Both the position numbers and the translations under genes were made by a program. Positions 20,195 through 30,452 of a DNA stretch of 64,000 nucleotides are shown one piece after another (the stretch's first letter is position 1; each line of letters opens with the position of its first letter). Source of the stretch: Bacteroidota bacterium (GTDB lineage: Bacteria > Bacteroidota > Bacteroidia > UKL13-3); assembly GCA_947477885.1 (NCBI GenBank), contig CANJUD010000001.1, forward strand, positions 234,632-298,631. Reading direction: 5' to 3'. The notes below the pieces were generated by a model. The model searched no databases, was not told where the DNA came from, and saw only the letters and a list, made by a program, of their open reading frames with translations.

Positions 20195-22261
20195 ATCAGC
20201 CCAAAACTTCTCCATATTGCTTTAGTCGGAAATCCCAATTCAGGGAAATCTACGCTATTTAATGTAATTACTGGCCTTAACCAAAAGGTGAGCAATTTCC
20301 CGGGCACTACCGTCGATTATAAGTGGGCCGATATAGGGAATGCGCGCATCATTGATTTGCCAGGCACCTATAGTATTTATCCCAAAAGTGGCGACGAGCA
20401 GGTAACCGTATCTACCATCCTTGGGCAAAAAACTGGATTTGAACCCAATAAACTCATTGTGGTTGCAGATGCATCAAATTTGAAACGCTCGCTGCTATTG
20501 TGTTTACAAGTAATCGACTTAGGGCTGCCAACAGTACTAGCGTTAAATATGTTAGACGTGGCTGCACAAAAACATATACAAGTTGACTCGGTAGAGCTTT
20601 CAAAACTTTTGGGAATACCTGTAGTTGAAATTAATGCACGCAAAAAGCAAGGCATTGATTTATTAGAACAAACTGTAGCCAGTTTAAAAACTCCCACAAA
20701 GATTTTCTATCATATCAATCCTGCCATTGTTGAATTTTTGGAGGAATTAAAAATTGTAATCAATACCGGCAATATATATAAAGATTTGGTGATGGCCCAC
20801 CAAGTTTCAAATGCCTCACATGCAAAGCAGAATATAGCGAGGGTATTCTCAAAATACGAATTTGAAACGGGCAAACTTCAAGCACGAGAGACTGTAGAGC
20901 GTTTTAAGCAAATAGATGAAATACTTATTGAATGTATTACAAAAACTGCGCATGTAACTGATAGAAGCAATTTCGCTGATAAAATTATCACCCATAAAGT
21001 ATGGGGATTGCTTATATTTTTCGCATTACTGTTTGTGATGTTTCAAAGTATTTTCTGGTTAGCACGCTGGCCTATGGAATTAATTGAACAAGGGTTCGAC
21101 AGTCTAAGTTCTTTTACATTGCATATGTTCCCCAATAATATGTGGAGCGATTTATTTGCCAATGGTGTGCTTGCAGGTGTATCAGGAGTGCTGGTTTTCG
21201 TACCGCAAATAATGATTTTGTTTTCGTTGCTCACCTTGCTCGAAGACAGTGGTTATATGGCCCGCGTAAGTTTTATTATGGACAGGCTAATGCGAAGTTT
21301 TGGATTGAACGGAAAATCTGTAGTGCCGCTAATCGGGGGAATGGCCTGTGCAGTTCCTTCTATTATGGCCACACGCAATATTGAAAATGTGAGAGACCGT
21401 CTTATTACTATCATGGTTATTCCGCTAATGAGTTGCAGTGCCCGCTTGCCAGTATATGTTTTACTGATTGGCCTCATAGTGCCTGACACGCAAGTATGGG
21501 GCGTGTTCAGCATGCAAGGACTTGTGATGCTGGGTATGTATTTGGTTGGATTTATTGCTGCATTATTAGTAGCATGGATATTTAAACTTGTGTTAAAGCA
21601 AAACAAGAAAAACTATTTTATATTGGAAATGCCTGCATATAAATGGCCAACAATAAATAATGTGTCATTAGTAGTATGGAGTCGTGTAAAAATATTTGTG
21701 AAGGAAGCTGGACTTATTATACTTTGTGTGTCTGTTATACTCTGGTTTTTGGGTAGCTATGGACCGGGAGATAATATGCAACAAATAGAAAAAAAATATA
21801 GTCAAACAATATATAAAGATTCATCATTTGCACAAGCAAAAATGCAAGCTGAAAAATTGGAAGCATCGTATGCCGGGCATTTTGGCAAATGGATTGAACC
21901 CGCAATTAGTCCCTTAGGATTCGATTGGAAAATTGGTATTGCATTATTAAGTTCCTTTGCTGCACGCGAAGTATTTGTAGGTACTATGTCAGCTATATAT
22001 AGTATTGGGGATGGAGAAGGCCACCAAAGTTTGAAACATAAAATGCAAGCAGAAGTTGATACACTTACTGGCAAACCTCGATATAGTATGGCCACAGTTT
22101 GGTCGCTCATGTTCTTTTATGCGTTTGCATTGCAATGTACCAGCACAGTGGCAGTAGTATATCGAGAAACCAAATCGTGGAAATGGCCCTTGTTGCAAAT
22201 AATTATTCTTACAGGAATGGCTTATTTGGCGAGCTTGGCTATATACCAGGGTTTTTCTTAA
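20195..22261 (+). CDS. feoB: ferrous iron transport protein B; start non-canonical or ambiguous
   Basis: HIALVGNPNSGKSTLFNVITGLNQKVSNFPGTTVDYK G1 motif lies upstream of the first GTG (20288); same frame back to the feoA stop has no ATG/GTG/TTG. Confidence 0.88.
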   Translation: MSPKLLHIALVGNPNSGKSTLFNVITGLNQKVSNFPGTTVDYKWADIGNARIIDLPGTYSIYPKSGDEQVTVSTILGQKTGFEPNKLIVVADASNLKRSLLLCLQVIDLGLPTVLALNMLDVAAQKHIQVDSVELSKLLGIPVVEINARKKQGIDLLEQTVASLKTPTKIFYHINPAIVEFLEELKIVINTGNIYKDLVMAHQVSNASHAKQNIARVFSKYEFETGKLQARETVERFKQIDEILIECITKTAHVTDRSNFADKIITHKVWGLLIFFALLFVMFQSIFWLARWPMELIEQGFDSLSSFTLHMFPNNMWSDLFANGVLAGVSGVLVFVPQIMILFSLLTLLEDSGYMARVSFIMDRLMRSFGLNGKSVVPLIGGMACAVPSIMATRNIENVRDRLITIMVIPLMSCSARLPVYVLLIGLIVPDTQVWGVFSMQGLVMLGMYLVGFIAALLVAWIFKLVLKQNKKNYFILEMPAYKWPTINNVSLVVWSRVKIFVKEAGLIILCVSVILWFLGSYGPGDNMQQIEKKYSQTIYKDSSFAQAKMQAEKLEASYAGHFGKWIEPAISPLGFDWKIGIALLSSFAAREVFVGTMSAIYSIGDGEGHQSLKHKMQAEVDTLTGKPRYSMATVWSLMFFYAFALQCTSTVAVVYRETKSWKWPLLQIIILTGMAYLASLAIYQGFS

Positions 22262-22330
22262 TTAGCTAATGAACATAAATACCACTAAGATGGTATATTA
22301 TAATTGTGAAGAAACGATTTACTTTGCAAC

Positions 22331-23959
22331 ATGAAAATATTTTCAATATTCATTATAATGTTTGCTTTAGTAAGCCAATCATTTGCACAAAAATTTAGTT
22401 ATAATATGATGACTTCGATGTATAGTCTTCAGAATAAAAAAGGTAAAACTATTTGTGCAGACTGTTATGTAGATGTGAAATCTTTCAAAGATGGTAAAGC
22501 GTGGGTAAAGGACACCAGTGGTAGTTTTCATAGCCGCGAGAATACAAACAGAGGATTTGATGATTACCCTCGCTATGAGTATGCTTTATGGGGAATGATT
22601 GACAAGAATGGCAAATGGATTATTAAACCATGTTATAATAAATTAGATACTTTTATCAACGGGGTGTCACTAATGGGTAAACATCATTATAAGTATGTTT
22701 GGGTAAAAGATTCTTCATATTATACAATTCATGTAGATTCATTTAAAGGAATTGAAAAAGATTCTAATTATAGATATGTTAGGGAATTTGAATTTTCAAT
22801 TCATTGGGGTACTGTTAGTGAAAAAGGCAAAGAAATTGTACCTGTTATATATCCTGAATTATATAGATATATTGATGGTTACGCCTTGGCGGCCATGGGA
22901 ATTCGCACTAATAATATCATCAAGAACGATACCCAAACAAGATATGTATTGTTAGATCCAAAAGGGAACATATATAAAAGATTTTATCACCAAGAAATCT
23001 TACCACAATATGCAATTACTACTTCAGAATATTATACAAATTCTTATGAGGGGTTATTTACAAATATTAATTATAAAAAAGTTCCTCCCTTATATTCCTA
23101 TATGGATTTGAAAGAAGGTGCGGGATACTACGGCTTGCTTGATAGTAAAGGAAATGAACTCATACCTCCTTATACTTTTACCAATAAACAACAAACTGTA
23201 GTAATGGTAATGGACGACCCCAATGACCCTTACAATGCACACGATACTGCTTTAACGGTATACAACCGTCCTCCCTTTTTTTATGATTCTCTTAGTGGAC
23301 AATTATTTTATAAATTCCAAAATGAAAAAACAAATAGTTCTATTATAGCAAATGAAAAAGGAGAAATATTATATAAAAGTAACAATACAGATTTTTTCAA
23401 TTCATTCCCTTCAAATAATACCTATATAAATTTTGTTCGTAAAAATGGCGACTATGAAATAAATTTCCCCCGCCCTATCAGTGAAAAATATGATACCGTC
23501 ACAAAGTATTTTGACCAGTTCAAACCCTTTCCCAACATGGAGATTAGCCCATTTGTACAAATGGATTCTGATAGCCCCTTTAATAATATTACGCATCAAC
23601 TTTATATAACACACAGGGACACCTTATTTGGATTGCTCAATAAAAATTTAAAAGAGATTATTCCATTAAAGTACACCAATCAAATGCAAAGGATGGACGA
23701 TGAGTATATGTTCGATCCCATGTATCTTTATACTACCCCAACTATATTATATATTAAACCAACAAATCAATATACCTTTTCTGCCAAGAATATTTCTACT
23801 GACCATTGGGAAGTAATTATTATATCGGGCGAAGGGGAAATAGTGGCGAACATACCCGATTGTACTTACATCATCTGGGAGCCAGTAAAGCTAATGTATT
23901 CAATAACATTAGTTGGCGGAGTTAACAAATTATGCGACACCAAAGGCAGTATTAAATAA
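22331..23959 (+). CDS. WG-repeat-containing protein
   Basis: WGMIDKNGKWIIKPCYNKLDTFINGVSLM, WGTVSEKGKEIVPVIYPELYRYIDGYALA. Confidence 0.75.
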   Translation: MKIFSIFIIMFALVSQSFAQKFSYNMMTSMYSLQNKKGKTICADCYVDVKSFKDGKAWVKDTSGSFHSRENTNRGFDDYPRYEYALWGMIDKNGKWIIKPCYNKLDTFINGVSLMGKHHYKYVWVKDSSYYTIHVDSFKGIEKDSNYRYVREFEFSIHWGTVSEKGKEIVPVIYPELYRYIDGYALAAMGIRTNNIIKNDTQTRYVLLDPKGNIYKRFYHQEILPQYAITTSEYYTNSYEGLFTNINYKKVPPLYSYMDLKEGAGYYGLLDSKGNELIPPYTFTNKQQTVVMVMDDPNDPYNAHDTALTVYNRPPFFYDSLSGQLFYKFQNEKTNSSIIANEKGEILYKSNNTDFFNSFPSNNTYINFVRKNGDYEINFPRPISEKYDTVTKYFDQFKPFPNMEISPFVQMDSDSPFNNITHQLYITHRDTLFGLLNKNLKEIIPLKYTNQMQRMDDEYMFDPMYLYTTPTILYIKPTNQYTFSAKNISTDHWEVIIISGEGEIVANIPDCTYIIWEPVKLMYSITLVGGVNKLCDTKGSIK

Positions 23960-24030
23960 ATGCACCCTATAAATAATTTGCAAATTCCATATTTCTGTTG
24001 TTCGTTTGCTGTATTATATATTAATTTCAA

Positions 24031-24405
24031 ATGAACTATACCGTTAAATTAGATAAAATGTATTTCAGAGCCAATCATGGGCTCTACGATTTTGAAAAAG
24101 AACAAGGAAACGATTTTTATTTAAATGTGGAAGTAAAACTTATCCTGCCCAGCACCCACGTATTTGCCAATATTGACCATACCACCAACTACGAAATTAT
24201 TGCCGCTGTTTGCAAAAAACACATGGCCGAAACCTACGATTTGCTTGAGCAAGTAGCACATATTATAGCTTTAGATTTATTTCAAGTACTACCATTGGCT
24301 GGTATTATAACCGTAGAAATTACCAAATCAAAACCTCCTATTGATTTAAATTGCGAAGGTTCGGTGGTAAGGCTTGAGTTGAATCGAGGAGAAATTGGTC
24401 GTTAA
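24031..24405 (+). CDS. folB: dihydroneopterin aldolase
   Basis: MYFRANHGLYDFEKEQGNDFYLNVEVKL... ITKSKPPIDLNCEGSVVRLELNR. Confidence 0.88.
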   Translation: MNYTVKLDKMYFRANHGLYDFEKEQGNDFYLNVEVKLILPSTHVFANIDHTTNYEIIAAVCKKHMAETYDLLEQVAHIIALDLFQVLPLAGIITVEITKSKPPIDLNCEGSVVRLELNRGEIGR

Positions 24406-25492
24406 ACGGAAGCTTTAATTGCAAATCGAAAGCAACAGAAAGACTTAATTTTGGAGGAGTCTGTTCTTCATTATTCAAGTTGGATATGCTTATCCCCAGC
24501 AACCTTACAGACTTTTTTGGTAACTCGGGAATATATAATAGTTCGATAGCATGTGCCAATAATTCTTCCGCATCGTTAATCCAATTTGTAAAAGTTTTGC
24601 TTCGTGTTTTTAGTTCAAAATCGTGATACTTTATTTTTAAAGTAACGGTATGCCCTTTCAATTCTCTTTTCTCTAACCGGTTTGAAACTGTTTTGGCAAT
24701 TATAGATAATTGTGCAATCAAATCTTCTGGTTCTATAATATCTATATCGAATGTTTCCTCGGCTCCTAGCGACTTCCTCACCCACTCTGTTTTCACTTCC
24801 CTATTGTCGATGCACCGCACTATATGATAATAAAATGAACCTGCTTTGCCGAAATGTTTTTCTAAAAAGTCCAACTCTTTCAGTCTTATATCATAACCAT
24901 TATGTATTCCATGTCTACGCATTCTTTCTGCTGTTTTCTCTCCTATGCCATGAAATTTTTCGATAGGTAAAGTATCTAATAATGCTTGTGCATCTTTAGG
25001 TAATATTACTTTCAGTCCATTGGGCTTATTCATATCGCTTGCTATCTTGGCCAAGAACTTATTGAATGAAACACCTGCTGATGCTGTAAGTCCTGTTGTT
25101 TCAAATATTTTATCCTTGATTGATTTGGCAATTTTCGCAGCATATATATCGCCTATTTTATTTTCGGTAACATCCAAATATGCTTCATCCAAACTCATTG
25201 GCTGCACCAAATCTGTATATTCATGAAAGATATCCATTACTTGCCCCGATACTTCTCTGTATCTTTCAAAATGGGGTCTTACAAATATTAAGTGCGGGCA
25301 TTTCTGTTTAGCTATTTTGCCTGACATGGCTGAACGTACGCCAAATTTTCGAGCTTCATAACTAGCTGCAGCAACTACGCCTCTATTTTCGCCTCCTCCA
25401 ACAGCAACAGGTTTTCCTTTAAGGAATGGATTGTCGAGTTGTTCAACTGATGCAAAAAACGCATCCATATCTACATGGATGATCTTACGCAC
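24338..25492 (-). CDS. dinB: DNA polymerase IV
   Basis: IIHVDMDAFFASVEQLDNPFLKGKPVAVGG, SLDEAYLDVT, TASAGVSFNKFLAKIASDMNKPNG. Confidence 0.95.
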   Translation of the reverse strand: MRKIIHVDMDAFFASVEQLDNPFLKGKPVAVGGGENRGVVAAASYEARKFGVRSAMSGKIAKQKCPHLIFVRPHFERYREVSGQVMDIFHEYTDLVQPMSLDEAYLDVTENKIGDIYAAKIAKSIKDKIFETTGLTASAGVSFNKFLAKIASDMNKPNGLKVILPKDAQALLDTLPIEKFHGIGEKTAERMRRHGIHNGYDIRLKELDFLEKHFGKAGSFYYHIVRCIDNREVKTEWVRKSLGAEETFDIDIIEPEDLIAQLSIIAKTVSNRLEKRELKGHTVTLKIKYHDFELKTRSKTFTNWINDAEELLAHAIELLYIPELPKKSVRLLGISISNLNNEEQTPPKLSLSVAFDLQLKLPFNDQFLLDSTQALPPNLRNLNQ

Positions 25493-25521
25493 AATAAAAA
25501 AGGTGGAATGTTTTGTTAAAA

Positions 25522-26199
25522 CTAAAAATCGTCTTCGTCGGGTATTTTCGGGTTTTCGAGCGACTTCTTAATTTCATCAAGTAATTTCTTGATATCTATG
25601 TCTGCTCCTTGAAGCATAGCATCAGTTTGCCTCTTTTTATGCTTCACTTGTATATAATATTCAAATGGAGTTATATCCAATGGTTCTTTTTTAGCTTCTT
25701 TATCTAAAAGGTCAACTTCCGGCTCATAAATAATATTGTCTATAATATATTTATATTTTTCGTCTTTAAAAATAAGAGTGAGGTTGAAAACTATAAAGCC
25801 ATTACTTTGCTTACTATATTGATTTCCAGCTGGCGTACAAGCAAGTCGAGCCCTTAGCACCAATTTCTCATTGGGTTTATCTAATAATATTAGTTTTTTG
25901 TTTTTGGCTAATTGATATTTTCCATTAGCCCAACGTTTGGCTCGTAGATAAAAGGAATCAGCTGCAGTTTCTGTTTGATCAACAATTGCTTTATAAGTAA
26001 CTAATTGTGTAATCGAATCAACGTTCATTTTAAATCGAACATATTTAGGAGCGGCAGGTTCTTGAGCTGCTGAATCAACAACCGATGCAGTATCGGGGGG
26101 GGCAGAGGGAGTAGTATCTTGAGCTATAGCATTATAGCTAATCATCAACATTATTATTAATGTTTTGCTCCACTTATTTATATTGGGAATTCGTGCCAT
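25522..26199 (-). CDS. hypothetical secreted protein
   Basis: MARIPNINKWSKTLIIMLMISYNAIAQ signal peptide; downstream Met chosen over ORF-track start. Confidence 0.55.
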   Translation of the reverse strand: MARIPNINKWSKTLIIMLMISYNAIAQDTTPSAPPDTASVVDSAAQEPAAPKYVRFKMNVDSITQLVTYKAIVDQTETAADSFYLRAKRWANGKYQLAKNKKLILLDKPNEKLVLRARLACTPAGNQYSKQSNGFIVFNLTLIFKDEKYKYIIDNIIYEPEVDLLDKEAKKEPLDITPFEYYIQVKHKKRQTDAMLQGADIDIKKLLDEIKKSLENPKIPDEDDF

Positions 26200-26350
26200 T
26201 TTAAAAGTGATTATACTGCTTTTTAGATTAGTTAATTTGATTTGAGGACACGAAAATATGGGATATTTTTGAATTCCTTTTAAACAATACAAATTTTTTT
26301 GTTCAACTTGCGTCCAAATAACTAAACTTTGATGTAAGTATTTTTGCGAT

Positions 26351-28216
26351 ATGAAAAGATTTTTAAAATTCGAATTGAAACAATTCCCTTTATTGGCTTT
26401 AATTTTAGCCATAAATTGTACTGATAAGGACTTGAAAAACAGCATGTCAGATATTGACAAACATTCTTTCGCAATTCCTGACCAAGCCAAAGTGGTCCAT
26501 TTAGACTTGAATTTGAAGGTGGATTTCATAACGAAAACATTAGGTGGATATGTGGATTTATTAGTTGAAAACAAAACCCATACCAAGCAATTGGTTTTAG
26601 ATTCCAGAGATTTAGTCATTGAAAAAGTTGAACTTGATGGAAATTACTCAAAAGCAGAATTTAAATTGGGCGACTCAATCAAATTTTTAGGCAGGTCATT
26701 AACCATTCAGATAAAACCCGATACCAAAAAAGTAAAAATATACTACCACACATCGCCTATGGCAGCTGCCATTCAGTGGCTAGACCCAAGTCAGACAGCT
26801 GGGGGCAAATACCCATTTATGTTTACACAAAGCCAAGCCATACTTGCCCGAAGTTGGGTGCCCCTGCAAGATGGACCTGGTGTTAAATTCACTTATAATG
26901 CTACCATTGCCTGCCCAGTTAACCTAATGGCACTAATGAGTGCTGAGAACGATACTGTAAAGCATACAGATGGAGTTTATCATTTTAAACAAACCAATCC
27001 TATCCCTAGCTATTTAATGGCATTGGCTGTGGGAGATATCGCATTCAAAAGCTTGGGAAAAAATTGTGGAATCTATGCAGAACCATCATTGCTACCATCG
27101 GCTGCTTGGGAATTTGCAAATATGGAAACTATGATACAATCCGCTGAAGAATTATATGGGAAATATTTGTGGGGCAGATATGATTTGCTAGTTCTACCGC
27201 CTAGTTTCCCATTTGGAGGTATGGAAAATCCTTGCCTCACATTTGCCACCCCAACTGTAATAGCGGGAGATAGGAGCTTGGTATCACTGGTAGCTCATGA
27301 ACTTGCACATAGTTGGAGCGGCAACTTAGTAACAAATGCCACATGGGACGATTTTTGGCTTAATGAAGGATTTACTGTTTATTTTGAGCACCGCATCATG
27401 GAAAAAATATATGGAAAACCTTATGTAGACATGCTTTGCAAACTTGAGTTTGACGAAATGAAAAAAGAAATTTCAGTAATGGGAGATGCCAATGCCGATA
27501 CAAAACTAAAATTAAACCTAGTGGGGCGTGACCCAGATGATGGCGTAACCGACATTGCTTATATAAAAGGTTGTTTCTTTTTAAAGACAATCGAAAATGC
27601 CGTTGGCCGGCCAAAATGGGACTCGTTCGTGAACAAATATTTTAAAACATTTGCTTTTCAAAGTATTACAACCGAAAAATTTCTAGTTTATCTGAACCAT
27701 GAACTTATTCATGATAATAATATATTGAAACAAAAAATCAGGATAGATGATTGGGTATATAAAACAGGGATTCCATCAAATTGCCCGATTATAGAAAGTA
27801 CAGAATTGCAAAAATCGGAAAGGGCGGCAAAAGATTATATACACCCTCAGAAGCTAGATACAAAAGGATGGACCACACACCATTGGTTGCATTTCTTAAG
27901 ATGCTTACCATCAAAAATAAATACCACAGATTTACAGAAACTTGATGCGAAATTCAAATTTACCCAATCGGGCAATTGCGAAATTTTGTGCGACTGGTTT
28001 CAAATTGCTATTTCAAATGATTATGATATTGCCTATAATGCTATGGAAAAATATCTATGCTCAGTTGGGCGTCGTAAATTTGTACAGCCCTTGTATGAAA
28101 AACTATTGGCCAACCCAAAAACAAAAGCCACAGCAAAAGAAATTTATAAAAAAGCCCGACCAGGTTATCATTCAGTTGCCAGAGCAACTGTTGACCAATT
28201 GATGGAAAACAAGTAA
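26351..28216 (+). CDS. M1-family metallopeptidase (leukotriene A4 hydrolase-like)
   Basis: PFGGMENPCLTF, VAHELAHSWSGNLVTNATWDDFWLNEGFTVYFE. Confidence 0.92.
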   Translation: MKRFLKFELKQFPLLALILAINCTDKDLKNSMSDIDKHSFAIPDQAKVVHLDLNLKVDFITKTLGGYVDLLVENKTHTKQLVLDSRDLVIEKVELDGNYSKAEFKLGDSIKFLGRSLTIQIKPDTKKVKIYYHTSPMAAAIQWLDPSQTAGGKYPFMFTQSQAILARSWVPLQDGPGVKFTYNATIACPVNLMALMSAENDTVKHTDGVYHFKQTNPIPSYLMALAVGDIAFKSLGKNCGIYAEPSLLPSAAWEFANMETMIQSAEELYGKYLWGRYDLLVLPPSFPFGGMENPCLTFATPTVIAGDRSLVSLVAHELAHSWSGNLVTNATWDDFWLNEGFTVYFEHRIMEKIYGKPYVDMLCKLEFDEMKKEISVMGDANADTKLKLNLVGRDPDDGVTDIAYIKGCFFLKTIENAVGRPKWDSFVNKYFKTFAFQSITTEKFLVYLNHELIHDNNILKQKIRIDDWVYKTGIPSNCPIIESTELQKSERAAKDYIHPQKLDTKGWTTHHWLHFLRCLPSKINTTDLQKLDAKFKFTQSGNCEILCDWFQIAISNDYDIAYNAMEKYLCSVGRRKFVQPLYEKLLANPKTKATAKEIYKKARPGYHSVARATVDQLMENK

Positions 28217-28221
28217 TTTTG
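28214..28221 (+). promoter_or_regulatory. candidate Bacteroidota -7 element (TAnnTTTG)
   Basis: TAATTTTG overlapping the stop of the M1 peptidase and 5 nt before the next ATG. Confidence 0.35.
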
Positions 28222-28226
28222 CACCT

Positions 28227-28724
28227 ATGAAATTACGTATAAATATTTGTATTATATTCTTTAGCCTAATTGCTGTGCAGGCAAATTCGCAGAACACAGT
28301 AAAAGATACATCCACCGTATTGAAATTATTTTCAGGTTTTGGCGAGCATACCATTCGTACCAATCAAAAGATAACTTTTAAAATGAGCAATTCCACAGCA
28401 AAGTTTAAAGGATCCATTATGTATATGGACCCCGATACTTTGTTTATGAAAAATGGGATGAAAGTACCCTTGCACCGAATTCGCGAAATAGGTTATATAG
28501 GACGTCAAGAAAAAATAGTAAGAGCAGCTGCTGTTGCATTAACGCTCATTTCAAGTTACTTAATATATAGGTATGCCACTGAGCAAGACAACACTATTAT
28601 GCCCTTGATTACAGTTCCAGCAATGACTATTGCTCTTTTTGCATATCCCAAACGTATGTTTAAAGTACCCCAGCCATGGACTTTGCAGGTTATGCGACCG
28701 TTTAAGTCGCCGTTTAGTTATTAG
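28227..28724 (+). CDS. hypothetical secreted/membrane protein
   Basis: Signal peptide, KMSNSTAKFKGSIMYMDPDTLFMKNGMKVPLHRIREIGYIGRQE. Confidence 0.55.
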   Translation: MKLRINICIIFFSLIAVQANSQNTVKDTSTVLKLFSGFGEHTIRTNQKITFKMSNSTAKFKGSIMYMDPDTLFMKNGMKVPLHRIREIGYIGRQEKIVRAAAVALTLISSYLIYRYATEQDNTIMPLITVPAMTIALFAYPKRMFKVPQPWTLQVMRPFKSPFSY

Positions 28725-28771
28725 CATAACTAATTACGGCAGCTTCACTGCCACGAATCACTGCTGTTAAG

Positions 28772-29104
28772 TTATGGACTATATAATGATAGTCTATCAG
28801 TAGTTTTTGTAGAGACACCAACTGGTTGAAATATAAATCGGAGAACAGAAAAGCTATTATAATAATCAGGACGAGTCACATATTCACTTGCTATATTCTT
28901 GGATTTAAAAGTAAGGTTTAAACCTTTTAAAAAAATAGTATCATGCAATTCTTGTTTAAAAATATAGTCATTATCATATATATCTATTTCGGCAGTAACA
29001 GGTTTTTGACCAGCACATGGGTTATAGTTCTCACAATCCATATTACTTGGGTCTTGGCACTTATGCCTACAGCTGTTTAATATAGCTGCAACAAAAAATA
29101 TCAA
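28772..29104 (-). CDS. putative small lipoprotein; start uncertain
   Basis: MIFFVAAILNSCRHKCQDPSNMDCENYNPCAG; no ATG start seen (TTG). Confidence 0.4.
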   Translation of the reverse strand: MIFFVAAILNSCRHKCQDPSNMDCENYNPCAGQKPVTAEIDIYDNDYIFKQELHDTIFLKGLNLTFKSKNIASEYVTRPDYYNSFSVLRFIFQPVGVSTKTTDRLSLYSP

Positions 29105-29222
29105 TATGGTTTTCTGGTATATTTGGATTTAGCAAAAACAGGATAATTATTTGAATATTAAAATTATTGGTTATTGATTCTGTTTTAATAGCTCATCTCT
29201 TAAAGGAAGTTCGATTCTATTG

Positions 29223-29516
29223 CCCTGCTCTTTAGAGCAGGGGATTTGGGATATATAATATATTGGCTTTAGCCGAATTGTTTTATGTGGCTAAAGCCGA
29301 ATACATCTCCATTTTAATCCCGTTGGCTGAAGTCAACGGCAATAGATAGTACTCCGTTGTTTCCATTCTTTGAACGGGAACTATATATATAAACAAGGGT
29401 TTGCAACCCGTTCCGCGGCGGCGGCGGAGCACGATCTCATGACTGAGCAGTTTTATTTGTATCGCCGTTCACAGAACGGTTTTCATAGATGGTCACCGTT
29501 TTTGTAAAACGGTGAC
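29223..29516. repeat. cluster of six short palindromes / hairpins
   Basis: CCCTGCTCTttAGAGCAGGG; GGCTTTAGCC...GGCTAAAGCC; CCGTTGgctgaagtCAACGG; GGGTTtgcAACCC; CCGTTCacaGAACGG; GTCACCGTTTTtgtAAAACGGTGAC. Confidence 0.75.
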
Positions 29517-29564
29517 AACTCGAAGGCTTCTTTTATTTTGAGCAATAAGTATTAATATTGCACC

Positions 29565-30404
29565 ATGAAATTGATAGCCGATAGCGGCTCCACCAAAACC
29601 GATTGGGTGTTGATACATAATAACAGCGAGGCAGGCCGTTACCATACGCCCGGCTATAATCCGTTTTATTTTGATTCGGAATTTATATATAACTCGATTA
29701 AGGAGAACTTGCTTCCACAAGTACAAGCTTCGGAAATAAAAGAAATATTTTTTTATGGTGCAGGTTGTTCATTGCCTGCAAAATGTGATATCGTTCACAA
29801 AGCATTGCAGCAAGCTTTTCCCAATGCGAGTATTATAGTAACGCATGATTTATTGGCATCAGCCAAAGCCTTGCTGGGCGACAATCCTGGCTTTGCTGCG
29901 ATACTTGGTACAGGAGCAAATACTTGCTTATATGATGGCGAAAAAGTAATATTAAATATTGATTCGCTGGGCCACATGTTGGGCGATGAAGGTAGTGGTT
30001 GTTATATAGGCCGAAAATTGGTGCGTGATTATATGCGTAAATTAATGCCCCAAAATTTGTGGGACGATTTTAAAGAAACTTATAAATTGAATAACGAACA
30101 ATTATATGATATCATATATAATAAACCTTCGCCAAATCGTTTCCTGGCAAGCTTTGCCAAGTTTGCCTATAAACACAAACAAAGTGAATATATCAGAGCC
30201 AAAATACAAGACAGCTTTCACGATTTTTTTGAAAACCTAGTAAGCCATTATCCAAACTATACAGATTATGAATTAAATTGCGTGGGTTCCATTGGTTTTT
30301 TATTTAAAGATATATTATTAGATAAAGCAGATGAATACAATATGAAACCCGGAAAAATTATACAAAGCCCCATGAACGATTTAATACAATACCACCTTAA
30401 ATAG
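29565..30404 (+). CDS. BadF/BadG/BcrA/BcrD-type ATPase family (N-acetylglucosamine kinase-like)
   Basis: MKLIADSGSTKTDWVLI, GAILGTGANTCLYDG-like block, HMLGDEGSGCYIGRKLVRDY. Confidence 0.88.
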   Translation: MKLIADSGSTKTDWVLIHNNSEAGRYHTPGYNPFYFDSEFIYNSIKENLLPQVQASEIKEIFFYGAGCSLPAKCDIVHKALQQAFPNASIIVTHDLLASAKALLGDNPGFAAILGTGANTCLYDGEKVILNIDSLGHMLGDEGSGCYIGRKLVRDYMRKLMPQNLWDDFKETYKLNNEQLYDIIYNKPSPNRFLASFAKFAYKHKQSEYIRAKIQDSFHDFFENLVSHYPNYTDYELNCVGSIGFLFKDILLDKADEYNMKPGKIIQSPMNDLIQYHLK

Positions 30405-30452
30405 TTTTGGCATGATTTTGAATATATACAATATATTATTAATTATCATCTT

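Noticed and set aside
20288-22261. GTG at 20288 as feoB start
   Set aside because: Would remove the G1 motif GNPNSGKS that is present in frame upstream.
26200-26619. N-terminal extension of the minus-strand ORF ending at 25522
   Set aside because: Overlaps the start of the M1 peptidase gene; the internal Met at 26199 is followed by a signal peptide.
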